The notes under the pieces are model-generated. The model was not told the DNA's origin and did not search any database. It worked only from the letters and a program-made list of their open reading frames with translations. This document shows, one piece after another, positions 50,501 to 63,304 of a DNA stretch of 64,000 nt. The translations under genes were made by a program, and so were the position numbers. The DNA is from Arctopsyche grandis (Eukaryota > Arthropoda > Insecta > Trichoptera > Hydropsychidae): the NCBI RefSeq assembly GCF_051622035.1, contig NC_135359.1:33323501-33387500 (forward strand), read 5' to 3'. The first letter of the stretch is position 1, and every line of letters starts with the position of its first letter.

Positions 50501-53500
50501 AATGCTAATGTATGTATACTGTAATTAGCTAGACTGCACTTAGCAATATTTAAATCCGATGAAGACTTTGAAATGTAAATTTAATATCCTATGTACGTTA
50601 GCATAACCATTAAAGAGTAAGAATAAACAAGCTCTCGACTTGTGATTTGATAAATAAAAATATGTACTTTGTATTCTTGTTGGACATACATATAAGAAGC
50701 AAATCATAAGATATATGTAAGCTTTTGAGCTTTGGGTCTATCGTAATTATTCGAAGTATACAAAAATTTTCTTAGATATGTATGTAGGTACATGCATAAT
50801 TATGTACAGATGTGTGTACAAAAATCCTGTTCCTTATGCCTCTGATTGACCACATGGATTATACTTAATGATGATTCTGGACAAATTTAGGACAATTTTA
50901 GTTTATAGGTACCTACATAGAAATGGTAGTTTATGGATCACATGACAGTGTTGTAAGTATGTACATATGTATGTTAAGTACACACTGTTCATTAACAAGA
51001 ATTTACTGTTCATCTCGTCACAACTTTCTCCCGACTTCTACGAACGTCAATTTTGGGTCAGTGACGCTCCTCATTGTCGTAATTTCTTTCTTCTCGATCA
51101 TTTTCAATGTTACTTAATGGACGATCGTAATATCCCGTAATGACGATCGCACTTTCTCATGACAAATATTATGATGTTTGGGAAAACTCTTACTTTCTAG
51201 ATGCTGGATCGAAGTTTAACGATCGACACCTTTCTTTTGTGTTCAAGCACTCATGACTGTTGATGTTGACACAAGCCTACTTGCATTTCCTACTCGGTCT
51301 TTTGTCGGAACGATTGTTATTAGCAATATTTGCCATTAGTGGTGCGCTCAGAATGAGTGCGCGACATTTGCATAAGTTATTTCAATTTTATTCGGCCAAT
51401 GTAATACTTTTGCCGGTGTGCGGAAGTGGAACGATTATATAATGCGATATAATTTTATTGGCATTCCAAAATTCTGAAATGTACTCGATCGTATAATCTG
51501 GGATGTGCGAATAGCTCTTTTGAAATTTATTTCGTCAGGTGAAATGTTAAACCAGTGAAGCTTTGCAACACTAAATGTTCCTAGTCAGACAGTCACATTT
51601 TTTTTTATTATTAATAGCCGAGTGAAACATAGAAAAGCCTTGAAAAAATCGTCCAACCCTTCACAGTCAATATAATCAATCAGCATTCGTCGATTGTTGA
51701 CATTGTATGTAATATTAGTATGTGTATCACTTGATATAATCAACCTGTAGATATATAATGCAAACAGAAGACTTACGATCTTTTCACGCGATGATTTATC
51801 TAATGATTTTTTTATCGAACGTTATACTTTTTAAATGTGTCAAATGTTAAAAAAAAGAAAGAGATAGGATTATGCTCTCGAAGCAATAGACGTGCACGAG
51901 AGTCATTACGTGGAGCTTTTTTTTCCTCATCTAACACACTTCTTTTCGCATACATATAAATATGACATAATATTATGCAATACGGAATAGAAGTCACGGG
52001 CCGTCTGAAAGTTATTAATTAAGGTTATATATTTAGATGAATAAGCAACTTTGTTTTTGCATGATGCAGTTGCGACACACATGTCATTGTGCAATATTAT
52101 TGCCAATGCAATTTTGATTACAATAACGTTGCGTTGCGATGGAAATTAGGCTATTGATTAATATCGCTTTCCTTACATAAATAGATGAAGAGATGGGCAA
52201 TTAATCACACGAAATGTTAATTCGAGATCTACTTTTCAGTGGCGGTTCTTTCATTCGGTTAATTTTTTTACGGTATAGTTTTTCATTTCAAATAACTTTT
52301 AAGGTGACAAAATAGATTCGTAACAACATTTTTTTTTTCTTTTTCTTTTATTTCCGAACAAGCTGTGTTCATTCTGTGGGTCATCATATTAAAAATGTGT
52401 ATATGATAAAAAAAAGCTTTTAGTCAACGAACTTGTCTCTTTTTTCCGGGTTGCCACGATGCGAGTAGCTTGAACGAATTTACTTGCATGTTTAAACGTT
52501 TTGGACGTCCAAGTTATTCGTCTACTTAGTCCAAGCTACTCGCATCGTGTCAACCCGGTATTAACTACAAAGGATATTCGTTCGTAGATAGAGGTTCTAT
52601 GGGGAAAAAACCTGTCGAATTCAATTTTGGGATTATATTGACAAACTAACACAGTTTTCATGTGAATTTAAAAAAAAATAATTTAAAATCATTGATTTTT
52701 AAACAATTTCCTTACATATATATAATTCGTTAAATTTATTTTATTGAATCTAATATGGAGTTTATTTGTTTTTGTTAAGGATGTTGGAAATTGGGTTAAT
52801 TTGATTTTTCGGAAATAGTATATAAGTAAGTATGTAGTATGTATTATGTCAGTTTTATATAAATCTTACATAGTATGGACTGTATTAATTAATTTTATGA
52901 GCTTGCCAAATTATTATAATGTGTACTTATTAATGACACAGTTCTACATACTTAAACAATTTTATTGATTGTTATTGCACAGCATTTACGTATGTATTAC
53001 ATCAACAATTTTGCATATATTATGAGGAATTATTTGTCTGATTATAATGTTGTGTTATTTTCGAACTTACATTTGCCGGAGAAAGGAGGTCGACAACCGT
53101 TTAATTTTTTTCGGTTATTTGTTTAAGTGTTAGCTAATGATTTTTTCGACATACTTTGATCCTTCGGACTTTCTTCGCAATCCTTTTTAAGTACCCTTGC
53201 CATAGATTGGTATATATTACAATAATTGAACACTATAAAAACAACGTGTGTGTTATAGAGCAACATATAAATAATAAAATTTCGGTTGCTAAATAATTGT
53301 TAGCACACTGCCAACAATAAATAGCATTTACACATTCTACTTGCATTATTCTCTTACCAATTTTGTTCAGTGTGAGATTGCTTTGGCCGATATACGTGAC
53401 GATGTGCCTAATCGCAATTCAAACCGATGTAGATACATCTGCTTATATGCGAATTTCCACTTACAATTGCAAAAATAATCACTATTGCTAACAATCATGG

Positions 53501-55300
53501 GCATCGACCATAGTTTCAGATTTCAGAAAGTTTTCGCCAGTTTGTTACATATGTACGTAAATATATCTAACTAACTTCCAGTTTTTTCAAATAACATACA
53601 TATAATGAATGTTAATCATTTCGCAATTTGTTTATCGCGTAATTTTGTGTCAACTTGAGACATATCGATTGTACAATAAATATTTGACGACCGTGAATGT
53701 GTATGTTCGTAAAGCGCTTTCTTCCAAATCTGACTCAGGAAGCAATCGATTGAGAAAGTATTCTATTTACTATCAATTTTCGATCTCGTTTACCTTGACT
53801 GCTATAAGTGTTAGGAAAAACTACTTTTTCGACACCAGCAGGGCTTTATTGTGAAAGTTGATATGGATGTGTTTCACACGTTTTGAGATACACTGGCACG
53901 TGGCGAAGTACATTTTATTTTGAATTGTCTAAGATTACAGGGTTAAAACTTTCGTTTTATTTGTTTCAGTGGATGATGCCAGTGGAAGATACAGTTCTGG
54001 CTACTTTTGGGGAAATTCGTACTGGTCTGGGTCATCGACACTCTGCATGCAGGCTCTCACACCTGCTCTCGAACAAGCTAAAGGTGAGTTTAATTAGTTG
54101 AAATAACCATTGTGAACTGTGATTAATGTTGTGCTAATTGTGCATTTAAGAATATATTTAAGAAGATGCCAATATTTGGTCGAACAAACCGGTTCAATCT
54201 CAACATCAGTGGTTTGAAATTTTAAATTTTACTAAACTTCCACCAATCTGAAGTAAAGTATTTTTATTATTAGTGAATTTTTCAAAATTTTTACTTTATC
54301 TATGTTTTTCAGTATTTTCACGTTTTTTATACTCTTCAAAGGAAATCGTTATTAATTCAAAGCCATGAAATTATGATATTGATTTTTTTCTGTTAAGAAT
54401 TCGCCAGAAAATGGAAAAATTCAATTTTCTTTATTTAACTTAGAAGTTCTTATTTCTATAATTAAATATAATAAATCAATAAATAGTTATTTTTTTCTTT
54501 TGAATTTTGATATATTATACTATTGTTGCGTAGGGGTGGGTGGAGGATCCAAGTAAAAGGCCTTAGTCGTTTCACAGCATTTATTGATGATTAAGGAGAT
54601 ACACGCACTGGCAGTGCTCAGTCCAGAATGACATGATATCGCCTACGTACCGCCTTATAAAGGGTAGATCTCTCAGGGCATCTAATTTGTTTACCTATGG
54701 TATAGTCACGTATTCGGATATGTCTTCCCACGGTATGGATCAGTTCTGCGAAGGGATTAATAACGGTCATTGTTTAGCCTATATGCACTTAGAGTCTAGA
54801 TATAATCCTTGAAACCAATTATCCCGGTCGCACGGTATGCACTTAGTTAATCCGTTAACAGATAATCCTTGAACGGTCACACATTCTCTGGCATTCTATT
54901 CGCTTAATCCGTGGTGTACGTAACAATATCAATTTTTTTAAATATATACATACATGTGTATGGATGAGCATGATTAATCGCTTAGGTTTATTACATAAAA
55001 ATAGTAAATGCTAATATGTTCATACATATGTATTATATGTATGTACCTACTATAGATAGGGCATTGTGATCTATGTAAATACATACATAGGTACATACTT
55101 TTTCATATGTGTGTATGCACATATGTATGTATTTTCTAGTTTAAAAATTAGTTTAATTTTAAAACACTTCAACCGAAACTGAAATTTTGATTCTTTATGT
55201 TATATCTTTAAAGTAAGAATGATCATTTTTAATTATTTAATGTGTAAATGAAGCTTAATTTTGATAATAACATTTATTATAATTATATATAAAGACGCTA

Positions 55301-55350
<50 letters not shown>

Positions 55351-58300
55351 TAACGCTAGCCGAACATACATACATACATACATAGCTCATAAATCTTTTT
55401 GCTTACGTCACGCGATCCAAAAATACGTACTTTTCATATTATCCGATTCCCGATTCCGATTTCGACTTCGATGTTGTCTTCGGGTTCTATAATTTTATAA
55501 TTAATTTTTATGACATAATTTAATTGGCATAACCGATTCTCGATTTCTGTTTCAGTTCCGATTGCGATTAATTATTACTATTCATATTGAAACTTTATTT
55601 TAAATCATGTATTAATGTGTTTCCGAAATCATCCGCTGAAATTTAAATGGGCATAACACTAGTTTCACTATGAATTTCAACTATTTTTGATCGCTAATAT
55701 GTAAGTTGTATATTAAAGAACGCGTGATGTCCTCAGGTATACGTTTGTATTACACCTGTATCTCGTCTGAAATTAATTATGAGAACAGCATGAAGCACTC
55801 GTCATGTCGAATGAATATCGCAAATAATCATCGTCATTTTCACGTCAATGTTGTGTTTAAAAATTTGACTATCGGTCTCAGATTTTGATTTTTTGTACGT
55901 TGTTTGTTTTGACATTTACAATTTTAATAATCGGAATAATTTATAAAATCGTAGAATTGCACGAGATCTCTCTTTTTGGAATTATGCGTTTGCGTAAGAA
56001 AAAAGTGCGTAATAATGCAGAAATTCTTAATGTTGTTTTCGCTATTAATTAAAAAAAAATCGGATGAAAACAGTAATTTCACATCTGGTTTTTTTTCCAA
56101 TCTTGGTCATTAAAATTGATTAATGTTGATAATTTTTAACTAAAAATTTTGTTATATGTATATACAACGTAAAATTACCCATGTATGTATGTATGTATGT
56201 TTTGAACTCATTCATATTCATATGTATATATGTATTCATATTCATATGTACATATTAGAGTGGTCTCAATCTATTATAGAAAATTGTCAATTAATTAGTA
56301 TTTTGAGTTGCAATAATTTTTTTTCCTCAAAACATATACTAGAGTATAAGAAAATATTTTTAAAAATCATAATTTTGCATTTTCATTGACATTAACATTG
56401 ATGTGGGTACATACTATGTAGGGCTGCGATTTTTTATATTTTAATTAATTCATGATTTTTTTACTATACAGTATGTAATATGTATCAAAAATATATACAT
56501 ATATGTATGTATGTAGACAATTTTATTGCATATTGTATGTACATACTACATATTTATGTATTTTCAGGATGTTTTTAAAATTTAAAGTTATTATTATTTT
56601 TTTAATTTATTCTACATATATCTCTAAAATATGTAAAGCAATTATATTATAAAACCTGCGCTAAGTTACAGAGCTTTAAAATAAAATTTTATGACTTGGA
56701 ATTTTGGTCATTTTGAAAACGCCATTTAAATTCCTATTATATGTAGATTTGGAATGTACATCAGATTCATATAATTGTATGTACATATGTATGTATGTAT
56801 AGGTAGATGATTATTTTTGATTTCGGCTTCCGAATAGTTGTAGCAGCACTAAATGGTCGAGTTTTAGTAAAGTTTTTACAAGGATTTCTCTCGATAATTT
56901 GTTGAGAATTGATATCGATGAGGTAATTGAGTAGTGTATCGTCGGTTTGGTGGTGTGGCCAGACGAAAGTGGTTCCTCGGCGGAAGAGAAAGTCTTCCAC
57001 AAAAATACCATTACAAAATGTGGAAGCTGAGCGGTTTTCCGTGTCAAGGTCACACGTGGACACGCTTCTTTCTTATCTAATTCGTATATTTATTACATTA
57101 CGTGTAATTACATTACACGTGGTGTTCCATTGCATTGCCGTGTACCTAGATATACAGTATATTATGCAACATACATACATACATACATACATATATATGT
57201 CTAATGTTCATGTTTCATGTTACAATGAGCAACTATAATATCTGGGACATAAAATTTTGGCGGTCGTGATATTCGCCAATGCAATCATTACACACTCTTA
57301 TGTATTACATATTATGCTTATTCAAATACCATGAAATAACTTTCGCGAATTGTTTACATAATAATAATAACCCAATTTGGGTGGAATTATTTGTTATTCT
57401 CCATATAAATCTATTGCACATACATTTTAATTTATGCATTATTCTAAATATAATCTCTACGCCTTATCTTATCTATGCATTCCAACTACATATAAATGTT
57501 TGGAATTTTCATAACTGTACTATGTGTCTATTATATTTATGAATAATTATATCGATGACACACACACACACACACACACATCCATTAGATCCATATTTGT
57601 ACAGTTTATTATGCTTAAGGAAATGGAAAGTGTCGGTTAAGTTTAAGTATAAGTGCCAATATAGTAATGTTTCGTAATACATGCATACGTTTTCTTTTTG
57701 AAAGCAAAAAAGTTTCCAAATTCGATAATGAAAGTGCCTTTGTATGTTTGTCCTAAGTAGATTCTTATCAATAGATTCATCACGAACATAGATACTATTC
57801 TATATCTTTGATCACAAACATAGATACTATTCTATATCTTTGATCACAAACATAGATACTATTCTATATCTTTGATCACGAACCTAAAATATATACATAT
57901 GTAAATGTTTATGCAGGAAATTTTTACCTTTAATATTATGAAAATTTAACTATTTAATAATGAGCTACATGTATGGATTTGTTAATTATTTGAATTTCCC
58001 CCAAGATGATTGAATTATTTTACAATCATATTAGTTTTTATTTAAAAAAGTCAATACAACAGAGACAGTGTCACTATGGTTTTAATACAAATATAAAACC
58101 ACAATGACATAGTGGTTTTAATACAAATATACATACATACATAAAACAAGAGTAACAAAAATAGTAAAAAAATTAAAAGCAAGTAAGAAATATGTATAGG
58201 GAAAAACAAATAAATAATAAAGATAATTATATCGTCTTATGTAGGATGTGTTTGACCAATTTAATTGCATTGCACTGGCATTGAAGAGATCCAAGGAATG

Positions 58301-61300
58301 TGCCAGTAAGTTAAGGAGTCGAACAGCTCTCGAGATGTGGGAGTTCATGAGCACGTTTGTTTTAGCCCTAATTGGCAACAAGATATCATGCTTTCGCAAA
58401 ACCCTATGATTTTCCGGGGCCAAAAATTTAAGCTTCTCTAAGGATAGTGGGATTGTGAATCTCTCCTCTTAATAAATTTACGATATGTTTCCCAAGAAAT
58501 AAATCTCTTCTCTTTGCCAAAAAGTTGAACCCCAAAGATACCAAGACAAAGGCACTAGGGAGCAGATTTGGATAAAATCCAAATGTCTTCAGATATAAAA
58601 ATCTAAAGAATTTACTTTGGACTCGTTCCAACTCATTCCAACTAATGTATTTGATAGGATTTTTATATATTAGAAGTAATAGTTTCATAAATTCAAAATA
58701 TTATATTATATTTAATTTTCTATTAAGATATCAACAGTGATTATTAAATTTGTATATGAATTTCAGATTCTCACATGGAAAATACAACTGAAATGTCTGA
58801 CTTGAGAGTTGACGAATCATTACCATTTGATGTCGCATTCTACCTTATAAAATTGAAATTGAACTCTACAATCACGATAGCGGGGGTATTGTCTCGAATA
58901 ATATGTTAAATAAATAAAAGTTGTGTTTATTTTTCGTTTACTTATCATGTTTCTTTCAGCCAAAAATTTTGCATTTGGGCTTGTGTTTACCGGAAACTTG
59001 CATGAGTGAAGATGTTCAGAAAGTGGTTGAATCTGGAGGAATCATGGATAAAATTCAAATTGTCAATATCAGGGATCCAACACACAACCATTACGACATG
59101 TATTCTGATACCACATTTCAAATTTTAGCGTAAGTACTTATAATTAAATTATTTTATTATTATATTTAAAACACATAACTCATGATCTTTTTAATTATTT
59201 GCAGAGGAGTGAGTGTCGTTGTGTCTATTTTAATTATTATAGGCACAATTTATGAACTCGTGTTGAGTTCACGCTATAAGAAGTATATGAGGATGAAACA
59301 GAAAAGTCGTGCTCTTCATTTAAACATGACACAAATTACTGATCTTCCCACAGTCAAAATGTCAAATGGTATATAATTTTTACAAATATAAATAATTTTC
59401 GATACAAAACTTTTAGTAAAATTACAGTGCTTCTGCGATTATGTAATAATAAATTTAATGATTGTATCAATGCTAAATTGAAAATATAATAATGATAAAT
59501 AATTAGCCATATTTAAATTTGTGTTTTTCAATGATTACTGGGTGTATTAAAGTTTTTATAAAATTTTCAGGAAAATCAATATACGCTGTGAACGGGATTA
59601 CAAACAACAATAACAACTCTGAAGAAAGATTAAATATAGAAATTCCTGTGGTTGACGAACAACCTCAGCTCAGTTAGTCAAATTTAAAATTTAACTCGGC
59701 TCGAAATGGACGGGAGCGCATGGGAACGCCGCTTCCTCTCGTGAAATCCAGAAACGTAGCGCTCCCTCTCGTGAAAAACCCAATATTCCCGTACCCTTTC
59801 GAATATTTAAAAATCATTCAGTCTCGCATGTCTCATTTTTGATGATAAAACTTGAATTTAGACTGACTCATCTAAAACTAAAACTAAAACTGACTCATCA
59901 CACACAAATATGTCAATCTATTATGAATACATACATATGTACATATGAAGAATTTTGAAGATGCTCTTCTTCGAACAGTGGCCCATTAAGCTCATATTCT
60001 TCCCCGGGGCTTTCTCGAAAATTCGAAAAAAAATTTAACCTGCCACGCTTGCATTTTTTTTATTGAACATATTGAATAAGGATAATATTTTATTTCTGAT
60101 TAAGAAATACTTTTTGAAAATAAAAAAAATTATTACAAGGGGTGCAAATTTTTCCTTTTACCTCAGGTGAAAAATATCTAGTAACATATAATATATTATA
60201 ATAGGTACAATATAAAAATCAAAATCATGTTTTGAAAATTATCAAGCGCTCCCATTCATGAAAATTTCCATTTCGAGCCCTGAAATATATGTCATATCAG
60301 CAATGAGATATCACTTCAAATATATTTGCTTTTGTAGGTATTCTATCAGAATTGATCTTATCGTTTTCGGTCATATCGAACATGAGAACAATTTGCGATC
60401 AATCAGTCGGAAGTGACACAATACCGACGATACACGGTCTTAGAAGCATATCTATGGTGTGGGTAATCTTGGGTCACGCGTGCATAGTGGCCTTCAAGTA
60501 TTCTGATAACCCTGAATTAAGGAAGGAAGTCGAAAAAGAATTCCTTTTCCAAACTGTCACCAATGGAACGTACAGTGTTGATACTTTCTTTTGCATCGGG
60601 TATGAAATCTTATGATTTTATTTACTAAATTCGTAATAACTTGTACTAATACTTATGTTTTCTTTTTCAGTGGAATACTGGTGTCGTTTATATACTTTAG
60701 AACTAACGCCAAAGGTAGTTTAGATCGTCTAACTCAAGGAACTAGAGGATTCACATCAGGATTTTTACAGTTTATCGGACTGTTGGCTTATAGATTTGCA
60801 AGGTATATACAACTCCATTTTATCCTATTGTGATCTAAATATTGATTCATCTCTATGTATTATATTTTTTTTATTTAGATTGACTGCCCCATATATGTTT
60901 ATGTTGGGAGTCGTCCAAGTTTCTATGAAATGGTTCTATCATAATTCGGTGTACGAACCCCCGACAGATGATCACATCAATTGTCCCAATTATTGGTGGA
61001 GAAACGCTCTTTATATTAACACCTTATTTCCCGTTGAACAGATGGTAAATCAGATCAGATAATTCAATAAAATAAATATCGCTTATAGTGTTCTTAATTA
61101 GTAACATATAAATTTGCCTTGATTATTAACATTAAATTAACCTTTTAAATTTGCAGTGTATGTTGTGGAGTTGGTATTTGGCAGATGATTCCCAATTTTA
61201 CGTATTAGGAGCAATTATACTTATATTAGCGGCTAGGTATTTATTAATAAAGCAATTACAATCCATTTATTTATCTAAATTGAAATACATTAATGTCTAT

Positions 61301-62478
61301 AATTTATCTCTGTTTACTTGTGTGATATTGAAATTTTAATTACAGTCATTTCAAAACAGCTGCGGGGGCAATGGTAGTATTTTTGTTCTCATCTTGGATG
61401 ACAACAGGGTATATAGCGTGGTCAAACAATCATGCACCATCATCTGACGATCCTTTGGCTTTGTTCGATAAAATTTATGATAAACCATGGACACGTTTGG
61501 GCCCTTATCTCATTGGAATGGCCACTGGATGGTTCCTATTCAAAATTGACTGCAGAATGAAGATGTCAAAGGTATTATTGCTAGATTACACGGGTGATAG
61601 TATATGTATAAAACTTTTGAAAACCTAACTTACAAATACTTTCCAGGTGACAGTTGTAACTGGATGGATGTTATCAAGTGGAGTATTACTAGGACTTATT
61701 TACGGGCTGTACAATACTGAATTGGGCCCAATTTCTTCAGCTGTATATAGTTCACTATCACATACTGTTTGGGCGATCGCCATATCGTGGATTGTTATTG
61801 CCTGTTCTACGGGATACGGAGGTTACTTTTTACACTCACATTATCTTTTGTCATATTATCGTTCATTGAGTTTGTATAATTATGATTTCTGTTTTTAGGA
61901 TATGTGAATTCTTTATTATCTGCAACAATTTTATACCCATTCTCCCGGGTGACGTACTGTGCATATTTAGTTCATCCGCTTGTGATCCGATTCTTGGTAA
62001 TGCACACAGATCATCCCATTCATTTAGGAAAGGACATGATGGTATGTTGTTGGAATATTAGGTTTAATATATACATAGGTAGGGTAGAAACAATTAAATG
62101 ATCATTATCTTGATATTAAACTCTTAAATTAAAAAATAAATCAAACCAAAATAGCATGTAGCTTTATGACACAAATTGTGTAGTTTGAATTTATATAGTT
62201 AGTGAATATTTATTTCTCAATAGTGATCATTTTAAAGTTTCTAGTAATCTAATTGTTTCCATCCCACCTGCATAATATATATTTTTAATATATTTAATAT
62301 GTGTATGTATGTACGTATGTTCATTGAAATTATTATCTTGAAATTTCAGGCTATTATATTCTTGGGACAGATGGTTTCATCGTATCTGTTAAGTTTTGTG
62401 GTTTCGCTCACATTCGAAGCACCTATTGTGACAATGTTAAAAATTCTCGCGCCGAATAAGAGGAAAAAAATTCAATAA
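35576..62478 (+). CDS. NRF-6-like (nose resistant to fluoxetine) membrane acyltransferase
   Basis: Fourteen coding exons: 35576-36422, 53970-54083, 58767-58885, 58960-59129, 59205-59368, 59571-59672, 60338-60599, 60671-60802, 60879-61044, 61157-61236, 61346-61571, 61647-61821, 61899-62041, 62350-62478; all phases agree, giving 942 aa. A signal peptide (MASKLFILFASVALLLSFCL) is followed by about 230 polar, Lys/Asp/Ser-rich residues with dibasic sites. Next comes the extracellular NRF domain (ECGRHMRTYLSGL, FWALKMDDASGRY, FYLIKLKLN, LHLGLCLPETC), whose Cys residues are typical. A membrane segment lies at about 418-440, and an acyltransferase-3 domain begins TIHGLRSISMVWVILGH (His552) and ends LEAP-like FEAPIV. 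C. elegans NRF-6 moves lipids or drugs across membranes; the substrate here is unknown. Intron 1 is 17.5 kb. A second copy lies tail to tail. Confidence 0.9.
36423..36774. other. Start of NRF-6 intron 1; open read-through frame
   Basis: The frame of exon 1 stays open past the GTAAGT donor for 88 codons to a stop at 36688. If the intron were retained, a 370-residue secreted protein lacking the membrane domains would result. The extension has no NRF similarity that I can see, so chance is likely. Confidence 0.35.
36775..37190 (+). repeat. tRNA-derived SINE
   Basis: The head TGGCTCAGTGGTAGCGTG (A-box-like) and GGTTTGAGCC (B-box-like) resembles a tRNA promoter. A body shared with the minus-strand SINE at 26800-27330 follows (TTGATCGTTTC, GAAACGGTTCC, ATAGATGTCTCAGTGGAT). 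The end is a hairpin-forming CCAGGAAGGCGCATTGGGG ... CAAGCCTTCCTGGTAT. It lies in the sense direction in NRF-6 intron 1. Confidence 0.65.
37191..42900. other. NRF-6 intron 1, part 1
   Basis: I see no supported gene. Items noticed: two copies of the TGGGCTGCGGGCTGCAG repeat at 38725-38850; a T/TA-rich simple tract at 39010-39100; two complete CRE-like TGACGTCA sites at about 40199 and 40265; a GC-richer block at 40970-41460 with a 152-codon minus-strand frame of unknown nature ending at a run of C; and CCGGGCAACGCCGGGTAATG near 41671, a motif seen at ends of insect repeats. Confidence 0.4.
42905..43600. repeat. Dispersed repeat with CCCGGCTTCGCTCGG start
   Basis: It starts near TTTTTACCCGGCTTCGCTCGG, contains a CCCGTTCCCGTT simple repeat in two places (43200-43250 and 43435-43455), and ends with GAAACAGACAGACAAACATT and an AT-rich tail to ATAGATTT. 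This layout is familiar from high-copy insect repeats. I cannot assign its class. Confidence 0.45.
43601..52440. other. NRF-6 intron 1, part 2
   Basis: Long AT-rich non-coding DNA with many short CATACATA/TATGTA runs. At 47735-47765, GCAGGCATCGGCAACCTATG resembles one end of some hAT elements, but I found no clear partner end. None of the open frames (longest 131 codons, 43842-44237 minus) shows a domain. Confidence 0.4.
52447..52558. repeat. Nearly perfect 112-base palindrome
   Basis: The arms at 52447-52473 and 52532-52558 are 27 bases each and complementary at 26 positions (CCGGGTTGCCACGATGCGAG on the left). Inside, ACGAATTTACTTG pairs with CAAGTTATTCGT, extending the stem. It lies in NRF-6 intron 1. 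A MITE or a hairpin RNA source are the two main options. Confidence 0.8.
52559..53969. other. End of NRF-6 intron 1
   Basis: AT-rich intronic DNA leading to the pyrimidine-rich acceptor TTTGTTTCAG at 53960-53969. No other feature is seen. Confidence 0.5.
54524..54925 (-). mobile_element. Solo LTR, reversed copy
   Basis: It starts TGTTGCGTAGGGGTGGGTGG and ends GTGTACGTAACA; it is a reversed relative of the LTR at 26198-26605. It contains the complement of CACCAATAAATGCTG near 54580 and a TATAAAGG-type sequence near 54655. It has no internal genes and sits in NRF-6 intron 2. Confidence 0.7.
54926..57783. other. NRF-6 intron 2, non-coding
   Basis: AT-rich DNA with many TATGTA/CATACA runs and a short CA repeat at 57558-57580. 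Open frames such as 56927-57238 lack any domain. I see no gene. Confidence 0.45.
55300..55348. repeat. (TG)n microsatellite
   Basis: About 45 bases of TG repeat within a copy of the dispersed sequence GCTATTCTGTGTG ... CTAACGCTAGCCGAACAT, which also occurs at 6945-7010 and reversed at 32400-32470. The microsatellite seems to have expanded from the CTGTGTGTCTGT part of that repeat. Confidence 0.85.
57784..57879. repeat. 32-bp minisatellite, three copies
   Basis: The 32-base unit ACATAGATACTATTCTATAT + CTTTGATCACAA is repeated three times with almost no change. Such uniformity suggests a recent duplication. Confidence 0.85.
58240..58688 (-). pseudogene. LINE (CR1/Jockey-like) C-terminal fragment with frameshift
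   Basis: The minus-strand frame 58688-58428 reads WNELERVQSKFFRFLYLKT, then AKRRDLFLGKHIVNLLRG. After a frameshift near 58430 it continues as LAPENHRVLRKHDILLPIRA and SHISRAVRLLN ... LDLF. This is the C-terminal region following the RT domain in CR1/Jockey-type LINEs. The RT core is missing and the frame is broken, so it is dead. It lies opposite to the NRF-6-like gene, just upstream of its third exon. Confidence 0.75.
59695..60282. mobile_element. hAT-like MITE in an NRF-6 intron
   Basis: The left end CTCGGCTCGAAATGGACGGG and the right end read backwards, CAGGGCTCGAAATGGAAATT, are inverted. GGGAGCGC follows the left end closely, with its counterpart inside the right end. Flanks AAATTTAA and AAATATAT match at six of eight positions. 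It fills most of the intron 59673-60337. Confidence 0.55.
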
Positions 62479-63304
62479 AGTGAGTGAAGTGTTTGTGAAA
62501 AAGATAAATGCCGTGTTTACAATCTTCTATCAGAAGACTTCGTGGAATCTGGGACAAAAAGTGGTGAATCAAACTGTAAATCAACTTCACGATACTCTTG
62601 CTCAAATGTGATTTTCCTGGAAGAGGCTGTTTATACATATCTATGACAAAAAAAATCCGTCTTGATTTTATAAATATCATATTAAAACGTGTATGTGCGA
62701 TGCGTAAGACATTATTCTGTAAATTTCTATTCTACACATTAGATAAGTCGAAAAACATGACAAGCTTAGACCTTGAAATTTAATATTGTATAACACATCT
62801 AGTGTGCTTTGTGTTCCTTGATTGATCGAGCGCATTTTTATATCTTCAAATTGATTGTTTTTTATATATTTTTTAATGCCAACATGAAAGATATACCAAA
62901 GTAATGGTAAATAACAAATTCTAGCAAAGAAAACAATAAAAATAAGCTATCGATAAGATTGTGATTGGTAAAAGAGAGAATGGATTTATTTATTAAAATA
63001 ATTTTTCAATCCCAATATTGATATTTATTTCTGGCGATTTTATAATTATTCCATTTACTAGTCTTTGTGATTTCGTATTTCAAATTTATTTTAAAATGCT
63101 CTGAAATTTGTCAAATTAAATATCAAATTATTTCAAATGTGATAAAGATATACTTGTGTGTGTATGTGTATGTGAATGTATGTGTGTTTGTAAATATATC
63201 TTTTAATTAAATTAAGTATATTAAATATTTAGGATAAGTATAAAAATGAATGTAGATTTAAAGATTTAATTGTTATTTAGATTTTTTTATAAATAAATTC
63301 TATT
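62479..63304. terminator. Convergent 3' flanks of the two NRF-6-like genes
   Basis: An 826-base gap separates the two facing stop codons. It is AT-rich; AATAAA sequences occur, for example near 62935 (plus strand) and 63290 (AAATAAATTC). No coding frame is supported. Confidence 0.5.

Noticed and set aside
57784..57879. Regular 32-base repeat that might suggest a CRISPR array
   Set aside because: The units are contiguous with no unique spacers, and the genome is eukaryotic; it is a minisatellite.
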